A stretch of 20,160 nucleotides of DNA. It comes from CAZHCA01 sp964530825 (GTDB taxonomy: Bacteria > Bacteroidota > Bacteroidia > Chitinophagales > Saprospiraceae). Positions within the stretch are counted from its first letter, which is position 1. Each line of letters begins with the position of its first letter. The stretch is from the NCBI GenBank assembly GCA_964530825.1, contig CAZHCA010000037.1:1-20160 (forward strand), given 5' to 3'. The translations under genes were made by a program, and so were the position numbers. Below, piece after piece: positions 1-7,185 of this stretch. The notes under the pieces were generated by a model that saw only the letters and a program-made list of their open reading frames with translations, did no database searches and was not told where the DNA came from.

Positions 1-55
1 GAGCTAAAAAAATAGCTGCGCCATAATTTCACAAATCCTGAGTTGTTGGACTATA
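1..55 (+). repeat. Partial copy of dispersed inverted-repeat element (scaffold left edge)
   Basis: The first 55 bases are identical to 17122-17176 and, in reverse complement, match 20107-20160 over 54 bases. This is only the right-hand part of the fuller element at 17013-17177, ending in its terminal repeat GGACTATA. The sequence starts abruptly inside the element, so this is most simply an assembly break at a repeat. The rest of the element should lie outside the window. Confidence 0.9.
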
Positions 56-450
56 GATGAATATACGCTGATAAGCGGCGCGCGATCGCGCGGCGTTCTT
101 TCCGGCCAGGGCGAAAAATCGCTAGTGAGAAGTTGTTTTTTTGATTTGCTTGTTCGAAAGAAAAGGGTCATCCCTCCGTCAGGTGGTAGAGAGGGTGCAA
201 AGGGTGTTTTTTGAATTCAGGCAGTTGAAAATAAGGAAAATCATTTTACCGGCCAAGAAATAATTTACCAATAACTGTTTTTTTGGATATTTGTTCGGAA
301 TCAGCAAAACCAGACGCCATAATTGTCTGTTTCAATTCGCAGTTTTGAGAAATCCGGTGAACGCCCGGATATTCCGTGGAGGCCGTTTCGACCGGAGCCG
401 CTTGAAAATCCTTATCTTTAGAAGCTGTTTGAATGTAATATGCCGGAAGG
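56..450. other. Non-coding leader upstream of the hydrolase operon
   Basis: I see no convincing gene in this AT-richer stretch. It holds a perfect 14-bp palindrome, CGCGCGATCGCGCG, at 79-92, just inside the repeat edge. The best promoter-like string on the plus strand is TATCTTTA at 413-420, seven of eight matches to the Bacteroidota -7 box TAnnTTTG, but there is no good -33 TTG at the usual distance. Short open frames here on both strands have no recognisable protein character. Transcription of the operon starting at 451 presumably begins in this region (inference). Confidence 0.5.
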
Positions 451-1227
451 ATGGCGATAAAGATACAGGACCAAGACGTTACCGTCGGTGATGGCCGGCT
501 GCGGCTGCGCCGGTGGCGCCCGGAGCAGCCGGGCGGCGAGCCGCCGGTGGTGCTGTTGCACGACGCGCTGGGCTCCATCGCGCAATGGCGCGACTTTCCC
601 GCGCAGCTGGCCGGGCGCTTCGCCCGGGAGGTGATCGCCTACGAGCGACGCGGCCACGGCGCCTCCTCGCCGCTGCCCGCCGTGCGCGACGCCGGCTACC
701 TGCACCGCGAGGCCTGGGAGGACCTGCCGTCGCTCCTGTCGGCGCTCGCCGTCGAGCCGCCGCTGCTCCTCGGCCATAGCGACGGCGGGAGCATCGCCCT
801 CCTCTACGCGGCCCACTTCGAGGCGGCGGCCGTGGTGGCCTTGGCCGCGCACGTCCTCGTCGAGGACGTGACGCTGGCCGGCATCCGGCAGGCCATGCGC
901 CGGCGGGAGGCGCTGATCGGACAGCTGGAAAAGTACCACGGCGCGGGCGCCGAAGCGCTGGTCGAGGCCTGGGCCGGCGCCTGGCTCGCCCCCGCCTTTG
1001 CCGGCTGGGACATCACCCGCCTGCTGCCCCGCATCCACTGCCCCGTCCTCATCCTGCAGGGCCGGGAAGACGAGTACGGCACCGCCGAGCAGGTGCGCCT
1101 CATCGAGCGCGGCGTCAGCGGCCCGGCCCGCTCGCGGCTGCTCGACGACGGCGGCCACCTGCCGCACCGGGAGCGGCCGGCGGCAGTCCTGGAAGCGATC
1201 GAAGCGTTCCTGAGCGAATTCCATTGA
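451..1227 (+). CDS. Alpha/beta-fold hydrolase
   Basis: A 258-residue cytoplasmic protein of the alpha/beta hydrolase superfamily. The oxyanion-hole region follows VVLLHDALGS (about residues 33-42). The nucleophile elbow is GHSDGG with Ser110. The likely acid is Asp207 in the strand-turn LQGREDEYG, and the catalytic His is His236 in GGHLPH, so the full Ser-Asp-His triad is visible. Length is normal for the family and there is no signal peptide. Substrate cannot be told; esterase, enol-lactonase or C-C hydrolase are all possible. It is the first gene of an apparent operon, ending 21 bases before the AMP-forming ligase, which suggests work on an acyl or ester compound (inference). The ATG directly follows GGAAGG, too close to act as a normal Shine-Dalgarno. 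Codons are very GC-rich at third positions. Confidence 0.88.
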   Translation: MAIKIQDQDVTVGDGRLRLRRWRPEQPGGEPPVVLLHDALGSIAQWRDFPAQLAGRFAREVIAYERRGHGASSPLPAVRDAGYLHREAWEDLPSLLSALAVEPPLLLGHSDGGSIALLYAAHFEAAAVVALAAHVLVEDVTLAGIRQAMRRREALIGQLEKYHGAGAEALVEAWAGAWLAPAFAGWDITRLLPRIHCPVLILQGREDEYGTAEQVRLIERGVSGPARSRLLDDGGHLPHRERPAAVLEAIEAFLSEFH

Positions 1228-1248
1228 CCATCAAACACCTAACCGACC

Positions 1249-2949
1249 ATGAAAAAACTGAGCTACACCAGCGGCGCCAGCGACACCCCCCTGCTGGGCA
1301 TCACCATCGGCGACCTGCTCGACCGCGTCGCCGCCCAGCACCCCGACAACGAAGCCCTCATCGTCTACCATCAGGATATCCGGTGGACCTACCGCCGCTT
1401 CCGCGAGGAGGTCGACCGCTGCGCCCGCGCCCTGCTGGCCATCGGCCTGCAGCAAGGCGACCGCATCGGCATCTGGGCGCCCAACCGCGCGGAGTGGGCC
1501 GTCACCCAGTTCGCCACCGCCAAGGTGGGCGCCATCCTGGTCAACATCAACCCCGCCTACCGCACGCACGAGCTGGCCTACGCCCTCAACCAGTCGGGCT
1601 GCCGCATGCTCGTCACCGCCGACCGCTTCAAGAGCTCCGACTACACGGCCATGCTCTACGAGCTGGCGCCCGAACTGCGGCAGGCCGAACCGGGTGCGCT
1701 GCGCGCCGAAAAACTGCCGCAGCTGGAGGCCGTCATCCGCCTGAGCGAGGCGCCCGCCGCCGGCATGTACGCCTGGCCGGAGCTGCTGGAACGGGCCGGA
1801 GCAGTGAGCTCCGAAGCGCTGGCCCGCCGGCAGGCGGCGCTCAGCTTCGACGATCCGATCAACATTCAGTACACCAGCGGCACCACCGGCTACCCCAAGG
1901 GCGCGACGCTGAGCCACCACAACATCCTCAACAACGGCTACTTCGTCACCGAAGCCATGGGCTTTACGCCCGCCGACAAGCTCATCATTCCGGTGCCGCT
2001 CTACCACTGCTTCGGCATGGTGATGGGCAACCTGGGCTGCGTCACCCACGGGGCGACGATGATCTATCCCAGCGACAGCTTCGAGCCGGAAGCCGTGCTG
2101 CGCGCCGCCCAGGAGGAGCGCGCCACCGCTCTGTACGGCGTGCCGACCATGTTCATCGCCGAGCTCGAACACCCCCGCTTCGACCGCTACGACCTCAGCA
2201 GCCTGCGCACCGGCATCATGGCCGGCTCGCCCTGCCCGGTGGAGGTGATGAAGAAGGTGCAGACGCTCATGCACATGAGCGACGTGCAGATCGCCTACGG
2301 CATGACCGAGACCAGCCCCGTCAGCACCCAGACGCCGGCCGGCGCCCCCCTCGAAAAACAGGTCGGCACCGTCGGGCGCATCCATCCCCACCTGGAGATC
2401 AAGATCGTCGACCCGGAAACGGGCCGGGTGGTGCCCATCGGCGAGGCCGGCGAGCTGTGCACCCGCGGCTACAGCGTCATGCTGGGCTACTGGAACGACG
2501 AGGCGCGCACCCGCGAAGCCATCGGCGCCGCCCGCTGGATGCACACCGGCGACCTGGCCCGCATGGACGAGGACGGCTACCTCAACATCGTCGGCCGCAT
2601 CAAGGATATGGTCATCCGCGGCGGCGAAAACATCTACCCGCGCGAGATCGAGGAATTTCTCTACACCCACCCGCAGGTCAGCGACGTGCAGGTCATCGGG
2701 GTGCCCGACGAGAAATACGGCGAGGTGCTCATGGCCTGGATCAAGCTCAAGGACGGCGAGGCGGCCACCGAAGACGACATGCGCGACTACTGCCGCGACC
2801 GCATCGCCCACTACAAGATCCCGCAGTACATCAAATTTACCGACGCCTTCCCCATGACGGTCACCGGCAAGATCCGCAAGGTGGAGATGCGCGAACTCAG
2901 CATCCGGGAGCTGGGGCTGGAGCACCTGAAGAAGATGGAAACGGCGTAA
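1249..2949 (+). CDS. AMP-binding acyl-CoA synthetase (ANL superfamily, FadD/ACSF2-like)
   Basis: A 566-residue adenylate-forming ligase, expected to activate a carboxylic acid with ATP and transfer it to CoA. All core motifs are present: the phosphate loop YTSGTTGYPKG (208-218), the A5-like motif AYGMTET (349-355), HTGDLA with the ribose-binding Asp at about 435, the hinge region GRIKDMVIRGGENIYP (449-464), and the C-terminal catalytic lysine in TGK at 541. The overall pattern, with SHHN after the P-loop, resembles medium- to long-chain acyl-CoA synthetases of the FadD/ACSF2 type; the exact chain length is not readable. It is full length, with no signal peptide. It sits 21 bases after the hydrolase and 17 bases before a response regulator, all on one strand, so cotranscription is likely. 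An alternative assignment is an aryl-acid ligase of the same superfamily. Confidence 0.92.
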   Translation: MKKLSYTSGASDTPLLGITIGDLLDRVAAQHPDNEALIVYHQDIRWTYRRFREEVDRCARALLAIGLQQGDRIGIWAPNRAEWAVTQFATAKVGAILVNINPAYRTHELAYALNQSGCRMLVTADRFKSSDYTAMLYELAPELRQAEPGALRAEKLPQLEAVIRLSEAPAAGMYAWPELLERAGAVSSEALARRQAALSFDDPINIQYTSGTTGYPKGATLSHHNILNNGYFVTEAMGFTPADKLIIPVPLYHCFGMVMGNLGCVTHGATMIYPSDSFEPEAVLRAAQEERATALYGVPTMFIAELEHPRFDRYDLSSLRTGIMAGSPCPVEVMKKVQTLMHMSDVQIAYGMTETSPVSTQTPAGAPLEKQVGTVGRIHPHLEIKIVDPETGRVVPIGEAGELCTRGYSVMLGYWNDEARTREAIGAARWMHTGDLARMDEDGYLNIVGRIKDMVIRGGENIYPREIEEFLYTHPQVSDVQVIGVPDEKYGEVLMAWIKLKDGEAATEDDMRDYCRDRIAHYKIPQYIKFTDAFPMTVTGKIRKVEMRELSIRELGLEHLKKMETA

Positions 2950-2966
2950 AAGACAAGCATCCGCCT

Positions 2967-3611
2967 ATGATCTCCGTACTCATTGCCGACGACCACAAGG
3001 TGTTTCGCGAGGGGCTGGCCTCGCTGCTCGACGACGTGCCCGACATCCGGGTCATCGGGCAGGCGGCCGACGGCCGCCAGGTGCTGCGGCTGCTGGAGAC
3101 GATCCGCCCCGACGTCATCCTGATGGACATCGCCATGGGCGACAGCGGCGGCCTGGAGACCACGCGCCTCGTCAAAGCCCAACATCCGGGCATCAAGGTG
3201 CTGGTGCTCTCCATGCACTCCGAGAGCCACTACATCGTCCGCATGCTGGAGGCCGGCGCCTCGGGCTACCTGCTCAAGGACGCCGGCAGCGCCGAGATGA
3301 TCGCGGCCATCCGCGCCGTCCACGCCGGCGACACCTACTACAGCCGCCAGGTGTCGGACACGCTCATCGAGCACCTCACGCGCGGCAAGCCCGCCCGCCC
3401 CACCCGCGAGGACGTGCCCCTCACCCGGCGCGAGCTGGAAGTGCTGCAGCTCATCGCCGAGGAATACTCCAACCCCGAGATCGCCGAAAAGCTCTTCATC
3501 AGCATCCGCACCGTCGATACCCACCGCCGCAACCTGCTGGAAAAGCTGGGCGTGAAGAATACAGCCGGCCTGGTGAAGTACGCGATCAAGCGGGGGTTGA
3601 TCGGGGAGTAG
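2967..3611 (+). CDS. NarL/LuxR-family DNA-binding response regulator
   Basis: A 214-residue two-domain response regulator. The receiver domain (1-120) has the acidic pair Asp8/Asp9, the phospho-acceptor Asp54 in LMDIAM, the switch Ser82 and the conserved Lys104 in YLLKD. A short linker leads to a LuxR-type helix-turn-helix (about 150-210) beginning LTRRELEVLQLIAEEYSN, with recognition helix SIRTVDTHRRNLLEKL. The start is the ATG 17 bases after the ligase stop; the same frame stays open far upstream, but that part is only a shadow of the ligase gene. There is no partner histidine kinase in the window, so it is an orphan here. Cotranscription with a hydrolase and an acyl-CoA synthetase is unusual and suggests metabolic feedback (inference). 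A tandem repeat array begins within ten bases of its stop. Confidence 0.93.
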   Translation: MISVLIADDHKVFREGLASLLDDVPDIRVIGQAADGRQVLRLLETIRPDVILMDIAMGDSGGLETTRLVKAQHPGIKVLVLSMHSESHYIVRMLEAGASGYLLKDAGSAEMIAAIRAVHAGDTYYSRQVSDTLIEHLTRGKPARPTREDVPLTRRELEVLQLIAEEYSNPEIAEKLFISIRTVDTHRRNLLEKLGVKNTAGLVKYAIKRGLIGE

Positions 3612-4165
3612 AGAGGGGGCAGAAAACCGAAAAACAGAAAAACAGAAAAATGTAAAACCGAAAAAGGGGCCGGGGTAGCCCCAACGGGGCGCTGTATCCA
3701 AGCTGCGCCTGGCCCCGAGCGGCAAGCACCTTTCCGGCTTTGCGGCTCTCCGGCTTTCCTGCTTTCCGGCTCCGTCACTTCAGCCGCGGGGAACCGAAAA
3801 ACCGAAAAACAGAAAAATGTAAAACCGAAAAAGGGGCCGGGGTAGCCCCGACGGGGCGCTGTATCCAAGCTGCGCCTGGCCCCGAGCGGCAAGCACTTTT
3901 CCGGCTCTGCGGCTCTGCGGCTTTCCTGCTTTCCGGCTCCGTCCCTTCAGCCGCGCGGAACCGGAAAACCGGAAAACCGAAAAACCGAAAAACCGAAAAA
4001 TGTAGAACCGAAAAAGGGGGCGGGGTAGCCCCAACGGGGCGCTGTATCCCAGCTGCGCCAGGCCCCGAGCGGCAAGCGCTTTTCCGGCTCTGCGGCTCTG
4101 CGGCTTTCCTGCTTTCCGGCTCCGTCACTTCAGCCGCGGGGAACCGGAAAACCGAAAAACATCTA

Positions 4166-4181
4166 CCTGTCGGTAGACAGG
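4166..4181. repeat. Palindromic insert CCTGTCGGTAGACAGG (also at 4471-4486 and 4666-4681)
   Basis: The three later array units contain this perfect hairpin with 6-bp arms and a GGTA loop. A second overlapping hairpin, CTACC/GGTAG, uses part of the same bases. The three earliest units lack it, so it was either inserted into one ancestral unit and then copied, or lost from the left side of the array. Confidence 0.8.
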
Positions 4182-4310
4182 GAAAAACCGAAAAATGTAG
4201 AACCGAAAAAGGGGCCGGGGTAGCCCCGACGGGGCGCTGTATCCCAGCTGCGCCAGGCCCCGAGCGGCAAGCGCTTTTCCGGCTCTGCGGCTCTGCGGCT
4301 TTCCTGCTTT

Positions 4311-4410
4311 NNNNNNNNNNNNNNNNNNNNNNNNNNNNNNNNNNNNNNNNNNNNNNNNNNNNNNNNNNNNNNNNNNNNNNNNNNNNNNNNNNNNNNNNNN
4401 NNNNNNNNNN
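4311..4410. other. Assembly gap of 100 N
   Basis: Exactly 100 unknown bases, the conventional size for a gap of unknown length. The bases on its left end with TTCCTGCTTT and the bases on its right begin with the same ten bases, as expected when a scaffolder joins two contigs broken in a tandem repeat. True repeat copy number across the gap is not known. Confidence 0.97.
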
Positions 4411-4764
4411 TTCCTGCTTTCCGGCTCCGTCACTTCAGCCGCGGGGAACCGGAAAACCGGAAAACATCTACCTGTCGGTAGACAGGGAAAAACCGAAAAA
4501 TGTAAAACCGAAAAAGGGGCTGAAGGAGCCCCAACGGAGCGCTGTATCCAAGCTGCGCCTGGGCCCGAGCGGCAAGCGCTTTTCCGGCTTTGCGGCTCTG
4601 CGGCTTTCCTGCTTTCCGGCTCCGTCACTTCAGCCGCGAGGAACCGGAAAACCGGAAAACATCTACCTGTCGGTAGACAGGGAAAAACAGAAGAATGTAA
4701 AACCGAAAAAGGGGCCGAAGGAGCCCCGACGGGGCGCCGCATCGCACCCCGGGTAGACTTGGAT

Positions 4765-5541
4765 TCAGTTCTTTTGTCCCAGCAAGGCCATGGCGTATTC
4801 CGCTTCCCTGATTTGTTCTTCAAAGACCTGAATATGCACCATCGACCAGTGGGCGTCGCCGGAATTACCGGCTTGAGGGTACCTGGCTTTCTCCTGCTCC
4901 AATAGCTCTTTGGTCTCGGCAATTGCCTGCTCAGACTGGTTCAACACAAAATCCCTGTACAGGCTAGTCCGGCTGCCAATGGGACCTCCCTGAGAGAGGC
5001 GACGCACTGCATTCGCCATGACGTCCAGGTCGACGCCCTGGTGCACGTACAGTAAATTCATGTAATAATCCAGGGTCGACAACACTTTTCGATCCGGAGC
5101 AACGCGCAGGAGATATTTGTCCATCATGTTCAGTGCGATATATTGAATATCGAGCGTATACTCTTTTTGCAAAGAAGGGTCTGACGAATATCGCTCAATC
5201 TGTGGCGCCATCTCCTGATGAATAAGGCCCCACTCAGTGGGCGCCTGGTATTCCTTCATCAATTGAAGAAACTGAAAAAAAATGGGGCGCCGCTCCAATC
5301 GCTCCCCGCCTCCGAGCACGTTTTTAGCGGTATATCGCTTCACCCCCTGTCTACCCGTATCCAAAAAGGCTTTGCTGACTGCGACTTTTATTTCCCCATC
5401 CGACAGTCGCCGGCTCAAATCGTGCGTTTCCTTATTGCAACTCATGAAAACGAAAAATAAAACCCAAATGGATTTTGACCATGGCTCCGCCATCCTGGAA
5501 GCGATCGCTCCCAATGCCATATGAGGCTCTACTTTTTTCAT
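4765..5541 (-). CDS. Hypothetical protein, probable lipoprotein
   Basis: I do not recognise this family. From the chosen ATG (5541) it is 258 residues. A hydrophobic stretch IWVLFFVFMSC followed by NKE looks like a lipoprotein signal with the lipidated Cys in FMSC. The mature part is polar and mostly helical in character, with no catalytic motif I can name. Three starts are possible. The ATG at 5562 is the longest. The ATG at 5541 has AGGA six bases upstream. The ATG at 5493 would put the Cys at position 19, the usual lipoprotein spacing. I kept 5541 because of the AGGA, but 5493 is an equally good choice. Its base composition is less GC-rich than the operon to the left. It points toward the repeat array and shares no obvious operon. 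Confidence 0.7.
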   Translation of the reverse strand: MKKVEPHMALGAIASRMAEPWSKSIWVLFFVFMSCNKETHDLSRRLSDGEIKVAVSKAFLDTGRQGVKRYTAKNVLGGGERLERRPIFFQFLQLMKEYQAPTEWGLIHQEMAPQIERYSSDPSLQKEYTLDIQYIALNMMDKYLLRVAPDRKVLSTLDYYMNLLYVHQGVDLDVMANAVRRLSQGGPIGSRTSLYRDFVLNQSEQAIAETKELLEQEKARYPQAGNSGDAHWSMVHIQVFEEQIREAEYAMALLGQKN

Positions 5542-5783
5542 TGGTTGTCCTGAAATGAACATATGCTAGCTTTTAAACTACCTTAACTATTGGTTTTCAA
5601 AACTCTAACCTAAAAAGCTGTTTGAATTTAGTTAAATCCTTACAGACCAAGGTACCAAAAAGCAACGCCCGGCAATCCCCCTTTTCGACGCACTGCGGGC
5701 AACGCGAAGCACCAACCCCGCGGCCCACGGGGCCAACTCCCGGGCGGCCATCCCCGCGCAGCCGCCCACCGGGCGCTGCCCCC

Positions 5784-5800
5784 CTACGCAAATTGCGTAG
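5784..5800. promoter_or_regulatory. Perfect 17-bp operator-like palindrome upstream of the sigma factor
   Basis: CTACGCAAATTGCGTAG has 8-bp arms that pair perfectly around one central A. It lies 94 bases before the sigma factor start and is less GC-rich than the sequence around it. Such a short symmetric site is typical for a dimeric repressor or activator, but no regulator is identified, so the role is inference. Confidence 0.4.
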
Positions 5801-5843
5801 TCCTGCGCGAATTGCCGGTCAACGGAAATCCGCTTTTCCGCGC

Positions 5844-5874
5844 TGGCGGCGAGGAGGCCGCCGGTCTATTTTTG
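5844..5874 (+). promoter_or_regulatory. Candidate Bacteroidota-type promoter for the sigma factor
   Basis: TATTTTTG at 5867-5874 matches the -7 consensus TAnnTTTG perfectly. The -33 position offers TGG (5844-5846), one mismatch from TTG, 20 bases upstream. Transcription would start near 5880, giving a leader of only about 13 bases before the ATG at 5894. The spacer holds an inverted repeat GGCGGC/GCCGCC (5845-5850 and 5857-5862), but in such GC-rich sequence this could be chance. Confidence 0.4.
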
Positions 5875-5893
5875 CGTCGACAAAAAGACAAGC

Positions 5894-6457
5894 ATGATCA
5901 ATCTCGCAGTGCAACATACCGACGCCCAGCTCGTCGTCGCCTATCAGCAGTCGAAGGCGCCCGAGGCGCTTTCCGGACTCTACCGCAAATACCACGAGCG
6001 CATCTTCCGCTATTGCCTCGGCATCGTCAAGGAGCGCGAGCCGGCGCTCGACCTCACGCAGGACGTCTTCCTCAAGGCGGCCGAGCAGCTGCACCGCCTG
6101 CAAAAGCCCGTCACCTTCCCGGCCTGGCTCTTCCGCATCGCCCACAACCGGTGTATGGACCACTGCAAGGCCGGCGGCCGCATCCTGCCCATGCCCGGCG
6201 CCGCCGGCGAAGCGCTGCCCGATGACGCGGCCGACCCCGAAGAGCTGTGGGCCCGCGAACAGCGCTTCGACGCCATCGAAGGCCTGCTGGGCGAGCTCGG
6301 CGAAGACGCCCGCACCCTGCTGCGTCTCAAATACCTCGAACACTACTCCATCCAGGAACTGCAGGATCGCTTCCAGCTCTCGGAGAGCGCCGTCAAGATG
6401 CGCCTGTCGCGGGCCCGGCACCGGATCGAGGCCTTGTATCGGCGGAGGTATGCGTAG
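5894..6457 (+). CDS. ECF-type sigma-70 family RNA polymerase sigma factor
   Basis: A 187-residue group-4 sigma factor. Region 2 spans about residues 25-92 and includes the core-binding and -10 recognition helices, seen as ALDLTQDVFLKA and FPAWLFRIAHNRCMD. A Pro/Ala/Gly-rich linker (about 95-118) leads to region 4 (about 123-183), whose helix-turn-helix reads YSIQELQDRFQLSESAVKMRLSRARHRI. Length is normal and there are no extra domains. No anti-sigma factor gene is adjacent: the next gene downstream is convergent and membrane-bound. The target regulon therefore cannot be guessed from context. It is preceded by a candidate promoter and a palindrome. Codons are GC-rich, like the operon at 451-3611 and unlike the genes to its right. 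Confidence 0.92.
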   Translation: MINLAVQHTDAQLVVAYQQSKAPEALSGLYRKYHERIFRYCLGIVKEREPALDLTQDVFLKAAEQLHRLQKPVTFPAWLFRIAHNRCMDHCKAGGRILPMPGAAGEALPDDAADPEELWAREQRFDAIEGLLGELGEDARTLLRLKYLEHYSIQELQDRFQLSESAVKMRLSRARHRIEALYRRRYA

Positions 6458-6465
6458 GGGGGATT

Positions 6466-6519
6466 GGTTTTGCTTCGGTTTGCTTTAGTTCTGCTTTAGT
6501 TCTGTTTTGGTTCTGCTTC
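6466..6519. repeat. Five imperfect 11-bp tandem repeats
   Basis: Units of the type GGTTCTGCTTC or GTTCTGCTTTA are repeated five times (starting at 6466, 6477, 6488, 6499 and 6509; the fourth has ten bases). They lie between the convergent ends of the sigma factor and the DUF502-like gene. They could be simple slippage; no function is evident. Confidence 0.7.
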
Positions 6520-6555
6520 GGGAGAGTGTTCAATAAACTGTATCAGCTATATAGA

Positions 6556-7134
6556 TCAAGTGAAAGCGATTAGTCCTTCGCCCTGCTTCAGTAATATGGA
6601 GTTCAGTTCATTTTCGTTCAGTTCGGAATCGCGCACGTCTTCCGGCGCTACCAGAAACACTTCGCCGTCGGTCGTCTTGGGAGAAAGAGGAAGGAATACG
6701 ACTTTTTCGCCGCTGGGCTTTTCTTCCACCAGGATACCCGGCCGCCAGCCGCCGGGACGCCGCACCAGCACGGTGGGGCGGGGCACTTCCGAGCGCAGAT
6801 TGAGCTTTTTCTCTACGAGGGAGCGGTAGTAGTCGTAATGCGGAAAAACGCGCTGGAGGCCGTCCTCCACCCAGTAGCGAATTCTTCCGGCCAATGACCA
6901 TTTGGCGATCAGCCCGAACAGAAAACAGACCAGCAGCACCATCACTGCGGAAAGTATAGAGGTGCTGGCCACATCGACAAGTTCATCATATCCCAAAGCA
7001 TTAAAGAGGTTGGCTCCGAGATCCTGGAAAAATTCCCAGATCTTTTTGGCGACGGTTATTAAGACGAAAAGCGGGATGAGAAAGAACAAACCGCCGATGA
7101 AGGTATTGCGAATAAACTTTTTGAAGGATTTCAT
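6556..7134 (-). CDS. DUF502-like inner-membrane protein
   Basis: A 192-residue protein with two predicted membrane helices near the N-terminus (about 11-31, IGGLFFLIPLFVLITVAKKI, and about 58-80, ILSAVMVLLVCFLFGLIAKW). A soluble C-terminal domain follows, including PRPTVLVRRPGGWRPG and later VFLPLSPKTTDGEVFLV. This topology, with a GLFFLIP start and a beta-rich tail, is that of the DUF502 family, whose biochemical function is not established. The start ATG is followed by KSFKKFIRN, a typical positive-inside N-terminus. It begins 51 bases after the stop of the outer-membrane barrel gene on the same strand, so it may be the last gene of that transcript. Family assignment is from pattern memory. 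Confidence 0.72.
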   Translation of the reverse strand: MKSFKKFIRNTFIGGLFFLIPLFVLITVAKKIWEFFQDLGANLFNALGYDELVDVASTSILSAVMVLLVCFLFGLIAKWSLAGRIRYWVEDGLQRVFPHYDYYRSLVEKKLNLRSEVPRPTVLVRRPGGWRPGILVEEKPSGEKVVFLPLSPKTTDGEVFLVAPEDVRDSELNENELNSILLKQGEGLIAFT

Positions 7135-7185
7135 ATTGAAAATTTAAAGCCAGCGAAACAGACCGGTATTCTGCCGAAAGGCTAA

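Larger units (their letters stand above)
3619..4750. repeat. GC-rich intergenic tandem repeat array, about six units of 167-195 bp
   Basis: Six units can be lined up on the anchor AAAAAGGGG at 3661, 3828, 4011, 4206, 4511 and 4706, giving spacings of 167, 183, 195, (305 including the gap) and 195. Each unit has three parts. A run of short AAAACCG/AAAACAG words comes first. A GC-rich core follows, with alternating blocks GGGGC, GCCCC, GGGGC. A pyrimidine-rich tail based on CGGCTCTG and CTTTCCTGCTTTCCGG ends the unit. Units from 4141 onward carry an extra roughly 22-bp insert with the palindrome CCTGTCGGTAGACAGG. Open frames run through the array on both strands, but they are low-complexity translations of the repeat with no protein character. 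A 100-N gap lies inside, so copy number is unknown. Confidence 0.9.
5542..5893. other. Divergent intergenic region upstream of the sigma factor
   Basis: The 352 bp separate the start of a minus-strand lipoprotein gene from the start of the plus-strand sigma factor. The half near the lipoprotein is AT-rich, the half near the sigma factor very GC-rich. It holds an operator-like palindrome (5784-5800) and a candidate promoter (5844-5874), listed separately. I see no small gene or RNA gene with confidence. Confidence 0.6.

Noticed and set aside
246..578. Minus-strand 110-residue open frame over the start of the hydrolase
   Set aside because: It overlaps a well-supported gene on the other strand and shows no signal peptide or domain.
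1224..2966. Upstream extension of the response regulator frame over the ligase gene
   Set aside because: The extension is an Arg/Pro/His-rich shadow of the GC-rich ligase gene. The true regulator starts at the ATG at 2967, where the receiver domain begins.
3740..4756. Long open frames through the tandem array on both strands
   Set aside because: They translate the repeat into low-complexity Arg/Pro/Ser-rich text, run through the N gap, occur on both strands and have no start or domain signal. They are explained by the repeat units having lengths divisible by three.
2948..5895. Shared 13-mer AAAAGACAAGCAT before the response regulator (2948-2960) and at the sigma factor start (5883-5895)
   Set aside because: A few 13-base matches are expected by chance in 20 kb, and the spacing to the start codon differs between the two genes.
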